From: Geminisphaera colitermitum TAV2
Lineage (GTDB): Bacteria; Verrucomicrobiota; Verrucomicrobiia; Opitutales; Opitutaceae
Direction: 5' to 3'
NCBI RefSeq assembly: GCF_000171235.2
Contig: NZ_ABEA03000197.1
Location: 1 to 34,462, forward strand
DNA: 34,462 nt
Both the position numbers and the translations under genes were made by a program. Positions 8,232 through 16,159 of this stretch are shown here, piece after piece (positions within the stretch are counted from its first letter, which is position 1; the number at the start of each line of letters is the position of its first letter). The notes under the pieces were generated by a model, which made no database searches, was not told the DNA's origin, and saw only the letters and a program-made list of their open reading frames with translations.

Positions 8232-8666
8232 ATGCAACGCGAGGAACGGACGACGATCACGGACAAGGAAATTGACGAAGTGCTGGGGCCCATTGCCTGC
8301 GCGTTGCCGAAACAAGCCGATCTCATCCTCGACATTCGCGCCGCCGCTCGCGAGCGCCGCCATCCTGGGTCTTGTGTGCGTTGTTTCTTTCAACTGGCCG
8401 CCGCCGCGCCCCAGCCTGCCTGGCTCGAACAATTGCGCGGATGGCTGGAGCGCAACATCGAGATCGTCGCCTGCGACCGACAAGCCAACGCCGCTGGCAC
8501 CGCCCACATGCGCGTCTTGGAACGCATGCCACTCATGCTCGGTGAGGAGGCGGCGGAAAACGGCGACCTTGAGGCCTACTGTCAGGAAGTGATGGAACGT
8601 TTCCACTACGACCGCGCTCATCCATCGCCATTTGTAGAGATGGAGTTCCAGTACCGCACCAGTTGA
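8232..8666 (+). CDS. Hypothetical protein, family not recognised
   Basis: 144 aa from the ATG at 8232. A TTG at 8211 would add seven residues, but nothing supports it, and no clear Shine-Dalgarno is seen for either. The protein is soluble, with no signal peptide or TM segment, and is mixed charged/helical. It has an Arg-rich patch with two Cys (RERRHPGSCVRCFFQL), a Trp-containing helix (QPAWLEQLRGWLERNIEIV) and a C-terminal acidic/aromatic end (ERFHYDRAHPSPFVEMEFQY). Codon use is consistent with a real gene. Its TGA stop falls in the terminus of a palindromic repeat element, so the last codons may have been set by that insertion. It is convergent with uxaC. Confidence 0.6.
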   Translation: MQREERTTITDKEIDEVLGPIACALPKQADLILDIRAAARERRHPGSCVRCFFQLAAAAPQPAWLEQLRGWLERNIEIVACDRQANAAGTAHMRVLERMPLMLGEEAAENGDLEAYCQEVMERFHYDRAHPSPFVEMEFQYRTS

Positions 8667-8829
8667 GTTGTAGCCGTCTTCTTAACGGTAGGGAGACCTC
8701 TCCGAGTCCTCCGAAACCACTCTCCATCTACCTGCGAATTTCGCATTCTCACACCACGCACGGCGGAGGCCTCGGAGAGGCCTCCCTACCAGGTATCAAA
8801 TGCCTACAGCTTAAATGAAACGGCTCTAG
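8664..8829. repeat. MITE-like palindromic element, copy 2 (inverted relative to copy 1)
   Basis: Same family as 5362-5538 in the opposite orientation. It begins AGTTGAGTTGTAGCCGTC, has GGTAGGGAG...CCTCTCCGAG and the complementary CGGAGGCCTCGGAGAGGCC arm, and ends TACAGCTTAAATGAAAC. It occupies exactly the space between two convergent genes. Its left tip contains the TGA of the unknown gene, and its right tip contains the TAG of uxaC. The strong hairpin probably acts as a bidirectional terminator. Confidence 0.8.
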
Positions 8830-10262
8830 AACTTGCCAACTTCGAGGCCGAAGTAGGACTCGGCGTTTTGGTAGCTGATGTCGCTGACGAGTTTGGCGAG
8901 GGCGGCGGTATCGTTGGGAATCAGGCCGGCTTCGACGTCGGCTCCGATCAGCGCGCAAAGGATGCGACGGAAGTATTCGTGACGTGGATACGAGAGGAAA
9001 CTGCGCGAGTCGGTCAGCATGCCGACGAAGCGGCTGAGGAGTCCGAGTTGCGAGAGGGCGTTGATCTGCCACTCCATGCCTTCCTTTTGGTCAAGGAACC
9101 ACCAGCCGGAACCGAACTGCACTTTGCCTGACGTAAGGCCGTCCTGATAGTTGCCCGCCATCGTCGCGAACATGTAGTTGTCCGCTGGATTGAGGTTGTA
9201 GAGGACAACCTTGGGAAGCTGGCCGTCGCGGTCGAGGGTGTCGAGGTAGCGCGAGAGGGCGCGGGCCTGCGGAAAGTCTCCGATGGAATCCACGCCGGCA
9301 TCGGCACCGAGGCGCTTGAGGAGGCTGCTGCTGTTGTTGCGGATGGCTCCGAGGTGGAGTTGCTTGGTCCAGCCGCGTTTGAAGTCGAGGCGGCCAAGGT
9401 AAACCATGATGAAGAAGACAAACTTCGCGGTTTGCTCCGGTGTAGCGGCCTGACCACTACGGACGGAGTCGAAGATGGCGGCGGCTTCGCGTTCGGTGCA
9501 GTCGGCGTCGGGAAGGTTTTCGAAGCCGTGATCGGATATGCGTCCTCCGATGGAGTGGAAGAAGGCGTGGCGTTTGTCGAGGGCGTCGAGGAGTGCGGCG
9601 AGCGAGCGGATGTCGAGGTCGGTGCGCTGGCCGAGGGTGTCGCACCAGGGGTTGAAGACGGCGGGGTTGTTGACCGCCATGAGCTTGTCGGCTCGGAATG
9701 TTGGATACACGCGGGTCTTGAGTTTCGAGGCGCCGGAGGTCTGGGCTTTGGCGATGGCGACGTGGTGCTCAAGGGTGTCGGCGGGGTCGTCGGTGGTGCA
9801 GACGACGGCGACTTTGTTGGCGTTGAGGATGCCTTGCGTGGTAAAAGCGGGCGTGGCGAGTTTGGCGTTGGCCTGTTCCCAAATCGCAGGGGCGTTCTGT
9901 TCGTTGATGAGGAGATCAATGCCGAAGTAGCGGCGGAGTTCGAGGTGCGACCAGTGGTGGAGGGGGTTGCGCACGAGCGAGGGAACGGTGCGGCAGTAGG
10001 CGAGGAATTTGTCGTAGTCGCTGGTGGTGTTGCCGGTGATGAGGTCTTCGTTGACGCCGGCGGCACGGAGGGCGCGCCATTTGTAGTGGTCGCCACCGAG
10101 CCAGATTTGTGCGAGGTTTTGGAACTGGCGGTTGGCGGCGATTTGGTCGGGGGGGAGGTGGCAGTGGTAGTCGTAAATGGGCTGCGGCGCGGCGTGTTTG
10201 TGGTAGAGTTCGCGGGCGGTGTCGGTGGTGAGCAGGAAGTCGTCGTGAAGGAAGGGTTTCAT
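8826..10262 (-). CDS. uxaC: Glucuronate isomerase (uronate isomerase)
   Basis: A 478-aa amidohydrolase-fold enzyme that converts D-glucuronate to D-fructuronate and D-galacturonate to D-tagaturonate in the cytoplasm. This is the first step of hexuronate breakdown. The N-terminal metal-binding motif YDYHCHLPP is present, together with the family segments RNPLHHWSHLELRRYFGI and GSGWWFLDQKEGMEWQ. Length matches the family. It is the last gene of a minus-strand cluster with a sugar isomerase/epimerase and a Gfo/Idh/MocA oxidoreductase, consistent with uronate or pectin-derived sugar use. The stop codon lies in the tip of a repeat element. No other uronate-pathway genes (uxaA/B, kdgK) are in the window. 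Confidence 0.96.
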   Translation of the reverse strand: MKPFLHDDFLLTTDTARELYHKHAAPQPIYDYHCHLPPDQIAANRQFQNLAQIWLGGDHYKWRALRAAGVNEDLITGNTTSDYDKFLAYCRTVPSLVRNPLHHWSHLELRRYFGIDLLINEQNAPAIWEQANAKLATPAFTTQGILNANKVAVVCTTDDPADTLEHHVAIAKAQTSGASKLKTRVYPTFRADKLMAVNNPAVFNPWCDTLGQRTDLDIRSLAALLDALDKRHAFFHSIGGRISDHGFENLPDADCTEREAAAIFDSVRSGQAATPEQTAKFVFFIMVYLGRLDFKRGWTKQLHLGAIRNNSSSLLKRLGADAGVDSIGDFPQARALSRYLDTLDRDGQLPKVVLYNLNPADNYMFATMAGNYQDGLTSGKVQFGSGWWFLDQKEGMEWQINALSQLGLLSRFVGMLTDSRSFLSYPRHEYFRRILCALIGADVEAGLIPNDTAALAKLVSDISYQNAESYFGLEVGKF

Positions 10263-10296
10263 GTGTGGAGAGTGTTTACGTAGTGGAAAAAATGAG

Positions 10297-10357
10297 CCCC
10301 ATAGGCCTGATGTGGCTTATGGGGCCTATGGGAAGGAAATGCGGGCGGGACGCCCGC
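10297..10357. repeat. Two consecutive intergenic hairpins
   Basis: CCCATAGGCC (10298-10307) pairs perfectly with GGCCTATGGG (10323-10332) around a 15-nt loop. GCGGGCG-GGA-CGCCCGC (10341-10357) is a second perfect hairpin. They lie between the isomerase/epimerase gene and uxaC. They could attenuate uxaC expression or stabilise the upstream mRNA. Neither is followed by a T-run on the minus strand. Confidence 0.65.
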
Positions 10358-10369
10358 GCCACTGGGTGG

Positions 10370-11149
10370 CTAGCTGACGAGGTTTTGTTTGATGTAATCG
10401 AAGCTCTGCTTGACGGAAACGAAGGGGTCGCCGGGCGTGGTGTCCTGCTCGACGATGAACCATTGACAGCCTCCGGCTTCGGCGGCGGCAATGATGGCCT
10501 TGAAGTCGAGGTTGCCCGCTCCGATTTCACAGAACTGGGGTTTGTTTTCCTTCGCGTTAAACGTGTAGTCCTTCAGGTGGATGAAGGGGAGGCGTCCGGC
10601 GAGTTTCTTTGCCCAGACGACGGGGTCGGCGCCGCCGTATTGGACCCAGTAGGTGTCGGGTTCGGCGACAACGTTTTCGGGTTTGGTGTTGGCGAAGACG
10701 TATTCGAAAAAGGTCTGGTCGGTGCCGGGAACCTTGGCGAATTCGATGCCGTGGTTGTGGTAGCCGAGGGTGATGCCGGCGGCGCGCATTTTGGCTCCGG
10801 CGGCGTCGAGCTTTTTGATGGTGGTGTCAATGGACTCGCGGCTCGTGAAATCAACGCCGGCAGGATACGGGTAGGCGGTGAGTTTGCAGCCGAGCTTGTT
10901 CATGCGCTCGATGATGTCGTCGGTTTCGTCGAGGATTTTCTGGCCGTTTTCGTGCGTGGCGCAGAGGATGAGGCCGGCGTCCTTGATGATCTTGGCGATC
11001 TGTTCTTCGGGGATGGGGCCGACGCCGCTGGCCTGAACGGCTTCGTAGCCGATGGCGCGGACTTTTTTGCAGGTCTCGGCGAGGTCGGCGGCGGTCTTGC
11101 AGTGTTCGCGGAGGGTGTAGAGTTGGATGGCGACTTGGGAGATTTTCAT
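10370..11149 (-). CDS. Sugar phosphate isomerase/epimerase-like TIM-barrel protein
   Basis: A 259-aa xylose-isomerase-like (AP endonuclease 2 superfamily) TIM barrel. Metal- and substrate-binding stretches are visible: LYTLREHC near the start, GITLGYHNHGIEFA in the middle, VAEPDTYWVQYGG, and PFIHLKDYTFN near the C-terminal half. Members isomerise, epimerise or dehydrate sugars or inositol derivatives. The exact substrate cannot be read from sequence. There is no signal peptide, so it is cytosolic. It lies between the Gfo/Idh/MocA oxidoreductase and uxaC on the same strand, a pairing common in bacterial sugar-oxidation clusters. Co-transcription is probable but interrupted by repeat sequences on both sides. 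Confidence 0.9.
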   Translation of the reverse strand: MKISQVAIQLYTLREHCKTAADLAETCKKVRAIGYEAVQASGVGPIPEEQIAKIIKDAGLILCATHENGQKILDETDDIIERMNKLGCKLTAYPYPAGVDFTSRESIDTTIKKLDAAGAKMRAAGITLGYHNHGIEFAKVPGTDQTFFEYVFANTKPENVVAEPDTYWVQYGGADPVVWAKKLAGRLPFIHLKDYTFNAKENKPQFCEIGAGNLDFKAIIAAAEAGGCQWFIVEQDTTPGDPFVSVKQSFDYIKQNLVS

Positions 11150-11156
11150 GATGGTG

Positions 11157-11283
11157 ACAGGTAGGTTTTAAAGGAAGGGAGGTATCGGAGAGACCTCCGT
11201 TGATAGAGTTTTTTGTGATTTGCTACTGACTGGGTGAATGAGGCGTGGTTGCAGAGGCCTCGGAGAGGCCTCCCTACCGTGGA
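11157..11283. repeat. Diverged member of the 'GGCCTCCCTACC' palindromic family
   Basis: It contains both internal arms: GAAGGGAGGTATCGGAGAGA (left) and GAGGCCTCGGAGAGGCCTCC followed by CTACC (right). The outer tips of the 5362 and 8664 copies are missing. It fills the gap between the oxidoreductase stop and the isomerase/epimerase start, so it lies within a probable operon. Confidence 0.65.
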
Positions 11284-11297
11284 TGATCCGTGGCTTT

Positions 11298-12473
11298 TTA
11301 GCCTTTGAAGGATTTGGCGAAGTCGTCGCTGGCTGTGGTTTTTTTGGCGACCACTTTTTTCTTCTTCGGCTTTTTGGCGGACTCGGCGATCTTCTGCTTG
11401 AGAAGGCGCTCGTATTTTTTGCCGTCGATCGGGAGCGTCACTTCCTTGTCGGTCCAGCCGGAAAGGATCATGGCGTTGGCGAGTTCAACGGAGTGGATGC
11501 CTTCGGGCGCGGGCGCGTAGAGCGTGGCACCGTCGAGGATGGCGTCAGTGAAGTTTTGCAGGATCTCGTTGTGCTGGCCGCCGTGGTTGGGGGCAGGAAT
11601 GGAGATGTCCCACTTTTCGGGGCGACTGAAGGAGGATGCGGTGGTTTCGGAAAACTGGCGCATGGGGATTTCGTTGCGCGTAAAGGTGATTTTGTCGGCT
11701 TCGTAAACGAGCTTGCCGCGCTCGGCGGTGATTTCGAGGCGGTTGGTGCCGGGGGCCTCGCCGGTGGTGGTAATGAACACGCCGGTGGCGCCGTTGGCGA
11801 ATTCCATGATGGCAGTGACGTCGTCTTCGACTTCGATGTCGTGGTATTTGCCAAAACCGCACTTGGCGCGGAGTTTGGTGGGCATGCCGAACATCCACTG
11901 GAAGAGGTCGAGGTTGTGCGGGCACTGGTTGAGGAGAACGCCGCCGCCTTCACCGGCCCAGGTGGCGCGCCAGCCGCCGGAGGCGTAGTAGGCGTGGGTG
12001 CGGAACCAATCGGTGATGATCCAGTTGACGCGGCGAATTTCGCCGAGTTCGCCGCTGCGGATAAGGTTGCGGATTTTTATGTAATAGTGGTCGGTGCGCT
12101 GGTTGAACATCGCAGCGAAGATTTGTTTGCCTTCGCGACCCTTGTAGGCGGCGATGAGGCGTTCGCAATCGGCGCGGTGCACGGAGATGGGTTTTTCGAC
12201 GAGGACGTGGAGGCCGGCCTTGAGGGCCTTGATGCCGATGGTCGTGTGGTCGTAGTGGGGGGTGGCGATGAGGATGGCGTCGATGAGGCCGGAGGCGATC
12301 ATCTCGTCGGCGGAGGAGAAGCCTTTGACCTGGGGCACACGCTTGAGCTTGGCCGGGTCGGTGTCGGCGACTGCCGTGAGTTCGAGCCTGCTGATTTTGC
12401 CAGCGAGGATGTTGGCGGAGTGGCCGGAACCCATGTTGCCGAGTCCGACGATGCCGATGCGCACTTTGTTCAT
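11298..12473 (-). CDS. Gfo/Idh/MocA-family NAD(P)-dependent oxidoreductase
   Basis: A 391-aa sugar dehydrogenase-type protein. The N-terminal Rossmann fold has GIVGLGNMGSGHSANI. The conserved EKP motif is in HVLVEKPISVHRADCERLI, and the C-terminal alpha/beta substrate domain follows (GGVLLNQCPHNLDLFQWMFG with the family His). The last 40 residues are an unusual Lys/Ala-rich tail (KKPKKKKVVAKK and onward) beyond the catalytic domain. No Tat signal is present, so it is cytosolic. It is the first gene of the uronate/sugar cluster and divergent from a LacI-type regulator. The sugar oxidised is unknown. Confidence 0.93.
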   Translation of the reverse strand: MNKVRIGIVGLGNMGSGHSANILAGKISRLELTAVADTDPAKLKRVPQVKGFSSADEMIASGLIDAILIATPHYDHTTIGIKALKAGLHVLVEKPISVHRADCERLIAAYKGREGKQIFAAMFNQRTDHYYIKIRNLIRSGELGEIRRVNWIITDWFRTHAYYASGGWRATWAGEGGGVLLNQCPHNLDLFQWMFGMPTKLRAKCGFGKYHDIEVEDDVTAIMEFANGATGVFITTTGEAPGTNRLEITAERGKLVYEADKITFTRNEIPMRQFSETTASSFSRPEKWDISIPAPNHGGQHNEILQNFTDAILDGATLYAPAPEGIHSVELANAMILSGWTDKEVTLPIDGKKYERLLKQKIAESAKKPKKKKVVAKKTTASDDFAKSFKG

Positions 12474-12555
12474 AATGGTGTTAACAGGAATGGAAAACGT
12501 GTGATGTTTTGCGTGTGAGCGTTTGAGATTTAACCGCGAGGGAGTCTGGGCGGAA

Positions 12556-12596
12556 AATGCCGCGTGTGAATCGAAAAGGTTGCATTTAATGCCGCG
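12556..12596. promoter_or_regulatory. Candidate operator in the divergent region of the sugar cluster
   Basis: The 249-bp gap between the oxidoreductase and the LacI-type regulator contains a direct repeat AATGCCGCG (12556-12564 and 12588-12596), 32 bp apart, about three helical turns. An 11-bp palindrome GCATTTAATGC (12582-12592) overlaps the second copy. LacI proteins bind such symmetric sites. Its role for the adjacent regulator is inferred. Confidence 0.35.
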
Positions 12597-12722
12597 ACGG
12601 CGTGTAACTGCAAACTTTCTCAGGAATGACTGTCACCACATGTCCGGAGCGGTCGTCTCTGCCACCTTTCATCAGCGTCCAGCAATTTTTTGTCAGCGTC
12701 CTGTCCAGTTTCTTTTTCTTCC

Positions 12723-13805
12723 ATGATCCATCCTCGCGTTACCCTCAAGCAAGTCGCCGCCAAGGCAGGTGTGCATGTCTCCACTGCGTGGCGGGCATTA
12801 AAGAACGACACCTACGTCGATGCCGCCAAGCGCGCCAGGATCCGCGCGGTGGCCAAGGAGCTGGGCTACACGCCCGACCCGATGCTGACGGCCCTCAGCC
12901 ACTACCGGCGGCGGCAGAATCCGCCGGCCTACCAATCCACGTTCGCATGGGTGAACACGTTCCCGGAGCGGCGGGCGTGCTTGGAACAGGACAACATCAA
13001 GGCGTTTCACACGGGGGCGGTGGAGTTCGCGGCGTCGATGGGTTTTCGGCTGGAGGAGTTTTGGTTGAAGGAGCCGGGGATGTCGGCGAAGCGGGCGCGC
13101 GAGGTGCTTTTGACGCGGGGGATTCGCGGGTTGATTTTCGCACCGCAACCGGTGGCGGGGGTCAACCTGACGCTGGACATCGAGCCGTTCACATGCGTGG
13201 CGATCGGGTATTCGCTGGCAACGCCGCGGATGCATGTGGTGTGCAATCACCAGCACAGCTCGGCGCTGCTGACGTTGCGGCAACTCTGTAAACTCGGGCA
13301 CGAGCGGATCGGGATGGTGAGTGCGCTGGAGACGCTGCGGCGGTGCGAACACAACTTCGAGTCGCCGTATTATTTTTTCCAGAGCCTGCAACCGGAGACG
13401 ACATCGATCCCCATGTTTACGATACCGGGCTTGAACGAGCCGGCCAACATCAACAAGGCGCGCGAGGGGTTTCTTGAGTGGTTCAATCGGCATCGTCCGA
13501 CGGCGATTGTGTCGCATGTGTCGGAGGTGCGCGGATGGCTGGAGGCCGTGGGTGTGCGCGTGCCGGAGGAGGTGTCGCTCGCCACTCTCTCGCGTATCCA
13601 AGATCCGGATTGGTCGGGGATCGATCAGCAGGAAAAACTCATCGGGGCGCGCACGGTGGAGTTGTTGATCAGCTTGTTTCAAAGCGGCGAGCGAGGTGCG
13701 CCCGCCACACCCATGCGAATGCTGGTCGAGGGACGTTGGATCGAACACGAAACCACGCGCCGCATCGGACCTCCGGCAGCAGAGTTGCTGGAACGGCTGG
13801 CTTGA
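12723..13805 (+). CDS. LacI-family-type transcriptional regulator of the sugar cluster
   Basis: 360 aa from the ATG at 12723. The frame extends 11 codons upstream, but the LacI-type HTH starts right after MIHPR, so this start is preferred. The HTH is VTLKQVAAKAGVHVSTAWRA. The hinge is atypical: where LacI has a YxPNxxAR hinge helix, this protein has YTPDPMLTALSHYRRRQ. The periplasmic-binding-protein-like effector domain follows (GIRGLIFAPQP; LGHERIGMVSA; RPTAIVSHVSEVRGWLEAVGVRVPEEVSLATL). Divergence from the oxidoreductase suggests it controls the uronate/sugar cluster. It is paralogous in layout to the regulator at 25861. Confidence 0.9.
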   Translation: MIHPRVTLKQVAAKAGVHVSTAWRALKNDTYVDAAKRARIRAVAKELGYTPDPMLTALSHYRRRQNPPAYQSTFAWVNTFPERRACLEQDNIKAFHTGAVEFAASMGFRLEEFWLKEPGMSAKRAREVLLTRGIRGLIFAPQPVAGVNLTLDIEPFTCVAIGYSLATPRMHVVCNHQHSSALLTLRQLCKLGHERIGMVSALETLRRCEHNFESPYYFFQSLQPETTSIPMFTIPGLNEPANINKAREGFLEWFNRHRPTAIVSHVSEVRGWLEAVGVRVPEEVSLATLSRIQDPDWSGIDQQEKLIGARTVELLISLFQSGERGAPATPMRMLVEGRWIEHETTRRIGPPAAELLERLA

Positions 13806-13829
13806 GCCAACCGTCGGTCCAGATGGCGC

Positions 13830-13892
13830 GGGGGGGGGGGGGGGGGAGGCGGGCCGTTAAAACGGCCCGTCAAAGCGGCGATGAATCGCCGC
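13830..13892. terminator. G17 tract and two hairpins between convergent genes
   Basis: A run of 17 G (13830-13846) is followed by a perfect hairpin CGGGCCGTT-AA-AACGGCCCG (13850-13869). A second hairpin, GCGGCGA-TGAA-TCGCCGC (13875-13892), follows. The region separates the convergent regulator and leuD and probably terminates both, though there is no classic T-run. The homopolymer is a likely site of slippage or of assembly error. Confidence 0.55.
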
Positions 13893-13908
13893 ACTCCATA
13901 TCCAATCA

Positions 13909-14514
13909 TCAGGCGGCGGCCAGGTAGGGAAGCGTGGCGGCGAGTTTCTCCATCACGGGTTTGCCTTCGAGGAGTTCGCCGATGGCATCCCAACGTCCGT
14001 TGACGAGACCGTCGCGGGCGCTGTCACGCATTGTGATCGGGATGCTCTGCGAACCGAAACGGACTTCGAGTTTTTCAACGTCAACGACGATCTCAAGCGT
14101 CGGATCGGCGGCGATGGCAGCGGCGATTTTGGCGATGTCCTCGCGTTTGGCGTTCACGCAGGGGATGCCAAGCGTGGTGCTGTTGCCAAAAAAGATTTCA
14201 GCAAAGTTTTCGGCGATGACGGCGCGGAAGCCGGCTTTGTGGATCGCCTGCGGAGCGTGCTCGCGGGAGCTGCCGCAGCCGAAGTTGGCTCCGGAAAGGA
14301 GGATCGTCGCGCCTTTGTGCTCGGGCTTGTCGATGGGATGTCCGCAGGGGACGCCTTCGGGCGTGTGGCGGACGTCGTAGAATAAAAATTCGCCGAGTCC
14401 GTCAAAGGTGACGCACTTCATGAAGCGGGCCGGGATGATGCGGTCGGTGTCGATGTCGTTGCCGGGCACGTAAACGCCGCGACCAGTGACTTGAGTGATT
14501 TTTGCGAGAGACAT
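13909..14514 (-). CDS. leuD: 3-isopropylmalate dehydratase small subunit
   Basis: A 201-aa swivelling-domain subunit. With LeuC it isomerises 2-isopropylmalate to 3-isopropylmalate in leucine biosynthesis. Diagnostic segments are GNDIDTDRIIPARF near the N-terminus, SGANFGCGSSREHAP (the flexible catalytic loop) and IIPARF/IAENFAEIFFGNS. Length is normal. It lies 84 bp downstream of leuC on the same strand with a repeat in the gap. leuA and leuB are not in the window. Confidence 0.97.
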   Translation of the reverse strand: MSLAKITQVTGRGVYVPGNDIDTDRIIPARFMKCVTFDGLGEFLFYDVRHTPEGVPCGHPIDKPEHKGATILLSGANFGCGSSREHAPQAIHKAGFRAVIAENFAEIFFGNSTTLGIPCVNAKREDIAKIAAAIAADPTLEIVVDVEKLEVRFGSQSIPITMRDSARDGLVNGRWDAIGELLEGKPVMEKLAATLPYLAAA

Positions 14515-14535
14515 TTTGTTTTAAGATTTTTTGAA

Positions 14536-14565
14536 GTTAACCACAGAGGCACGGAGGCACAGAGG
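14536..14565. repeat. Dispersed word repeat 'CACAGAGGCACGGAGGCAC' between leuC and leuD
   Basis: A short stacked motif of CACAGAGG/CACGGAGG units preceded by GTTAACC, inside the leuC-leuD spacer. From general knowledge, this motif recurs in intergenic DNA of Verrucomicrobia and related phyla. Only one copy is in this window. Confidence 0.45.
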
Positions 14566-14598
14566 ATTCACGGACAATGGATTGTTTTTTAGCGGTAA

Positions 14599-16017
14599 TT
14601 AGTTGTTGGATACTGCAAAAACTTCGCGGGCGTCGGCGACCTGGCCGGTGACGGCGGCGGCGGCCACCATGAGCGGGCTCATCAAAATGGTGCGGCCGGT
14701 GATGCTGCCTTGCCTGCCCTTGAAGTTGCGGTTGGAGGAAGAGGCGCAGAGTTGGTCGCCAATGAGTTTGTCGGGATTCATCGCGAGGCACATGGAGCAA
14801 CCGGCGGCGCGCCATTCGAATCCGGCTTCGGCGAGGATTTTGTCGAGGCCGAGTTTTTCGCACTGGAGCGCGACGATTTGAGAACCGGGCACGGCGATGG
14901 CTTTCACACCGGGAGCGACTTTTTTGCCCTTCACGAAACGAGCGACTTCTTGGAAATCAGAGAGGCGTCCATTGGTGCACGAGCCGAGGAAGGCGACGTT
15001 GATCTTGGTGCCTTTGATGGCCGCGCCGGGCGTGAGCTTCATGTAGGCAAGGGCTTCTTCGATGGAGGCTTTTTCATCGGCGGCGGTGGCCTTGGCGGGA
15101 TCGGGAATGGTCTCGTTGATGGAGATGCCCTGACCGGGATTGATGCCCCAGGTGACGGTGGGGGCGATGTCGGCGGCGTCGATTTTGACAACGTCGTCGT
15201 AATGGCAACCGGCGTCGGAAGCGAAGGACTTCCAGCGGGCAACGGCAGCGTCCCAAGCAGCGCCTTTCGGCGAGTAGGGGCGTCCTTTGAGATATTCGAA
15301 GGTGGTGTTGTCGGGATTGACGTAGCCAACGCGCGCGCCGCCTTCGATGGACATGTTACACACGGTCATGCGCTCTTCCATGGTGAAGCCGTCAAAGGTG
15401 GTGCCGGCGTATTCGTAGGCGAAGCCAGTGCCGCCGTTGACGCCGAGGGTGCGGATGATGTGGAGGATCACGTCCTTGGCGTAAACGCCGGGGCGGAGTT
15501 TTCCGTTGACCTCGATGCGGCGGACTTTGAGCGGCGAGAGCGCCATGGTCTGCGTGGCGAGAATGTCGCGGATCTGGGTTGTGCCGATGCCGAAGGCGAC
15601 CGCGCCGAACGCGCCGTGAGTGGAGGTGTGTGAGTCGCCGCAGGCGATGGTTGTACCCGGTTGGGTGATACCTTGTTCGGGACCGACGATGTGGACGATG
15701 CCTTGTTTGCCGGTGGCGCGGTCGAAGAATGTGATGCCTGTCTGGGCGCAGTTTTTACGAAGTTCGTCCATCATGGCCTGCGCGAGCGGATCGGCGTAGG
15801 GCTCGGCGAACTGGTCGGTGGGCACGATGTGGTCAACGGTCGCAAAGGTGCGGTGCGGCATCGCAACCTTGAGGCCAAGGTCGCGCAGCATGCCGAAGGC
15901 CTGCGGGCTGGTCACCTCGTGAATGAGGTGCGTGCCGATGAGGAGCTGGGTCTGGCCGTTGGCCAGTTGGCGGACGGTGTGCGCGTCCCATACTTTCTGA
16001 AACAGTGATTTTGCCAT
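14599..16017 (-). CDS. leuC: 3-isopropylmalate dehydratase large subunit
   Basis: A 472-aa aconitase-superfamily protein holding the 4Fe-4S cluster. Cluster cysteines are visible in [14 protein letters not shown] and in [14 protein letters not shown]. The substrate-binding signature [13 protein letters not shown] is present. The start is set at [15 protein letters not shown], which begins the conserved family N-terminus. The frame is open 24 codons further upstream but that part ([14 protein letters not shown]) is not family-like. It is the first gene of leuCD and divergent from a LysR regulator that may control it. Confidence 0.97.
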   Translation of the reverse strand: MAKSLFQKVWDAHTVRQLANGQTQLLIGTHLIHEVTSPQAFGMLRDLGLKVAMPHRTFATVDHIVPTDQFAEPYADPLAQAMMDELRKNCAQTGITFFDRATGKQGIVHIVGPEQGITQPGTTIACGDSHTSTHGAFGAVAFGIGTTQIRDILATQTMALSPLKVRRIEVNGKLRPGVYAKDVILHIIRTLGVNGGTGFAYEYAGTTFDGFTMEERMTVCNMSIEGGARVGYVNPDNTTFEYLKGRPYSPKGAAWDAAVARWKSFASDAGCHYDDVVKIDAADIAPTVTWGINPGQGISINETIPDPAKATAADEKASIEEALAYMKLTPGAAIKGTKINVAFLGSCTNGRLSDFQEVARFVKGKKVAPGVKAIAVPGSQIVALQCEKLGLDKILAEAGFEWRAAGCSMCLAMNPDKLIGDQLCASSSNRNFKGRQGSITGRTILMSPLMVAAAAVTGQVADAREVFAVSNN

Positions 16018-16092
16018 GGTGAAATGGTTTTTGGATACAGTCGTTGGTGATGCCGTGATGGCGGGAGGTTGGTCGGTGTGGTCGGTCAACTT

Positions 16093-16122
16093 GCTCTGAC
16101 AAGTGGAATACGATACCAGAGC
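16093..16122. promoter_or_regulatory. Candidate regulatory dyad between leuC and the LysR gene
   Basis: GCTCTG (16093-16098) and CAGAGC (16117-16122) form a perfect inverted repeat with an 18-bp spacer in the leuC-lysR divergent gap. LysR-type proteins usually bind extended dyads in such gaps. The classic T-N11-A core is not obvious, so assignment is tentative. Confidence 0.3.
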
Positions 16123-16159
16123 GTTGCGTCGCCGCGAAATACTTGTTTCGTCCCCGGTG

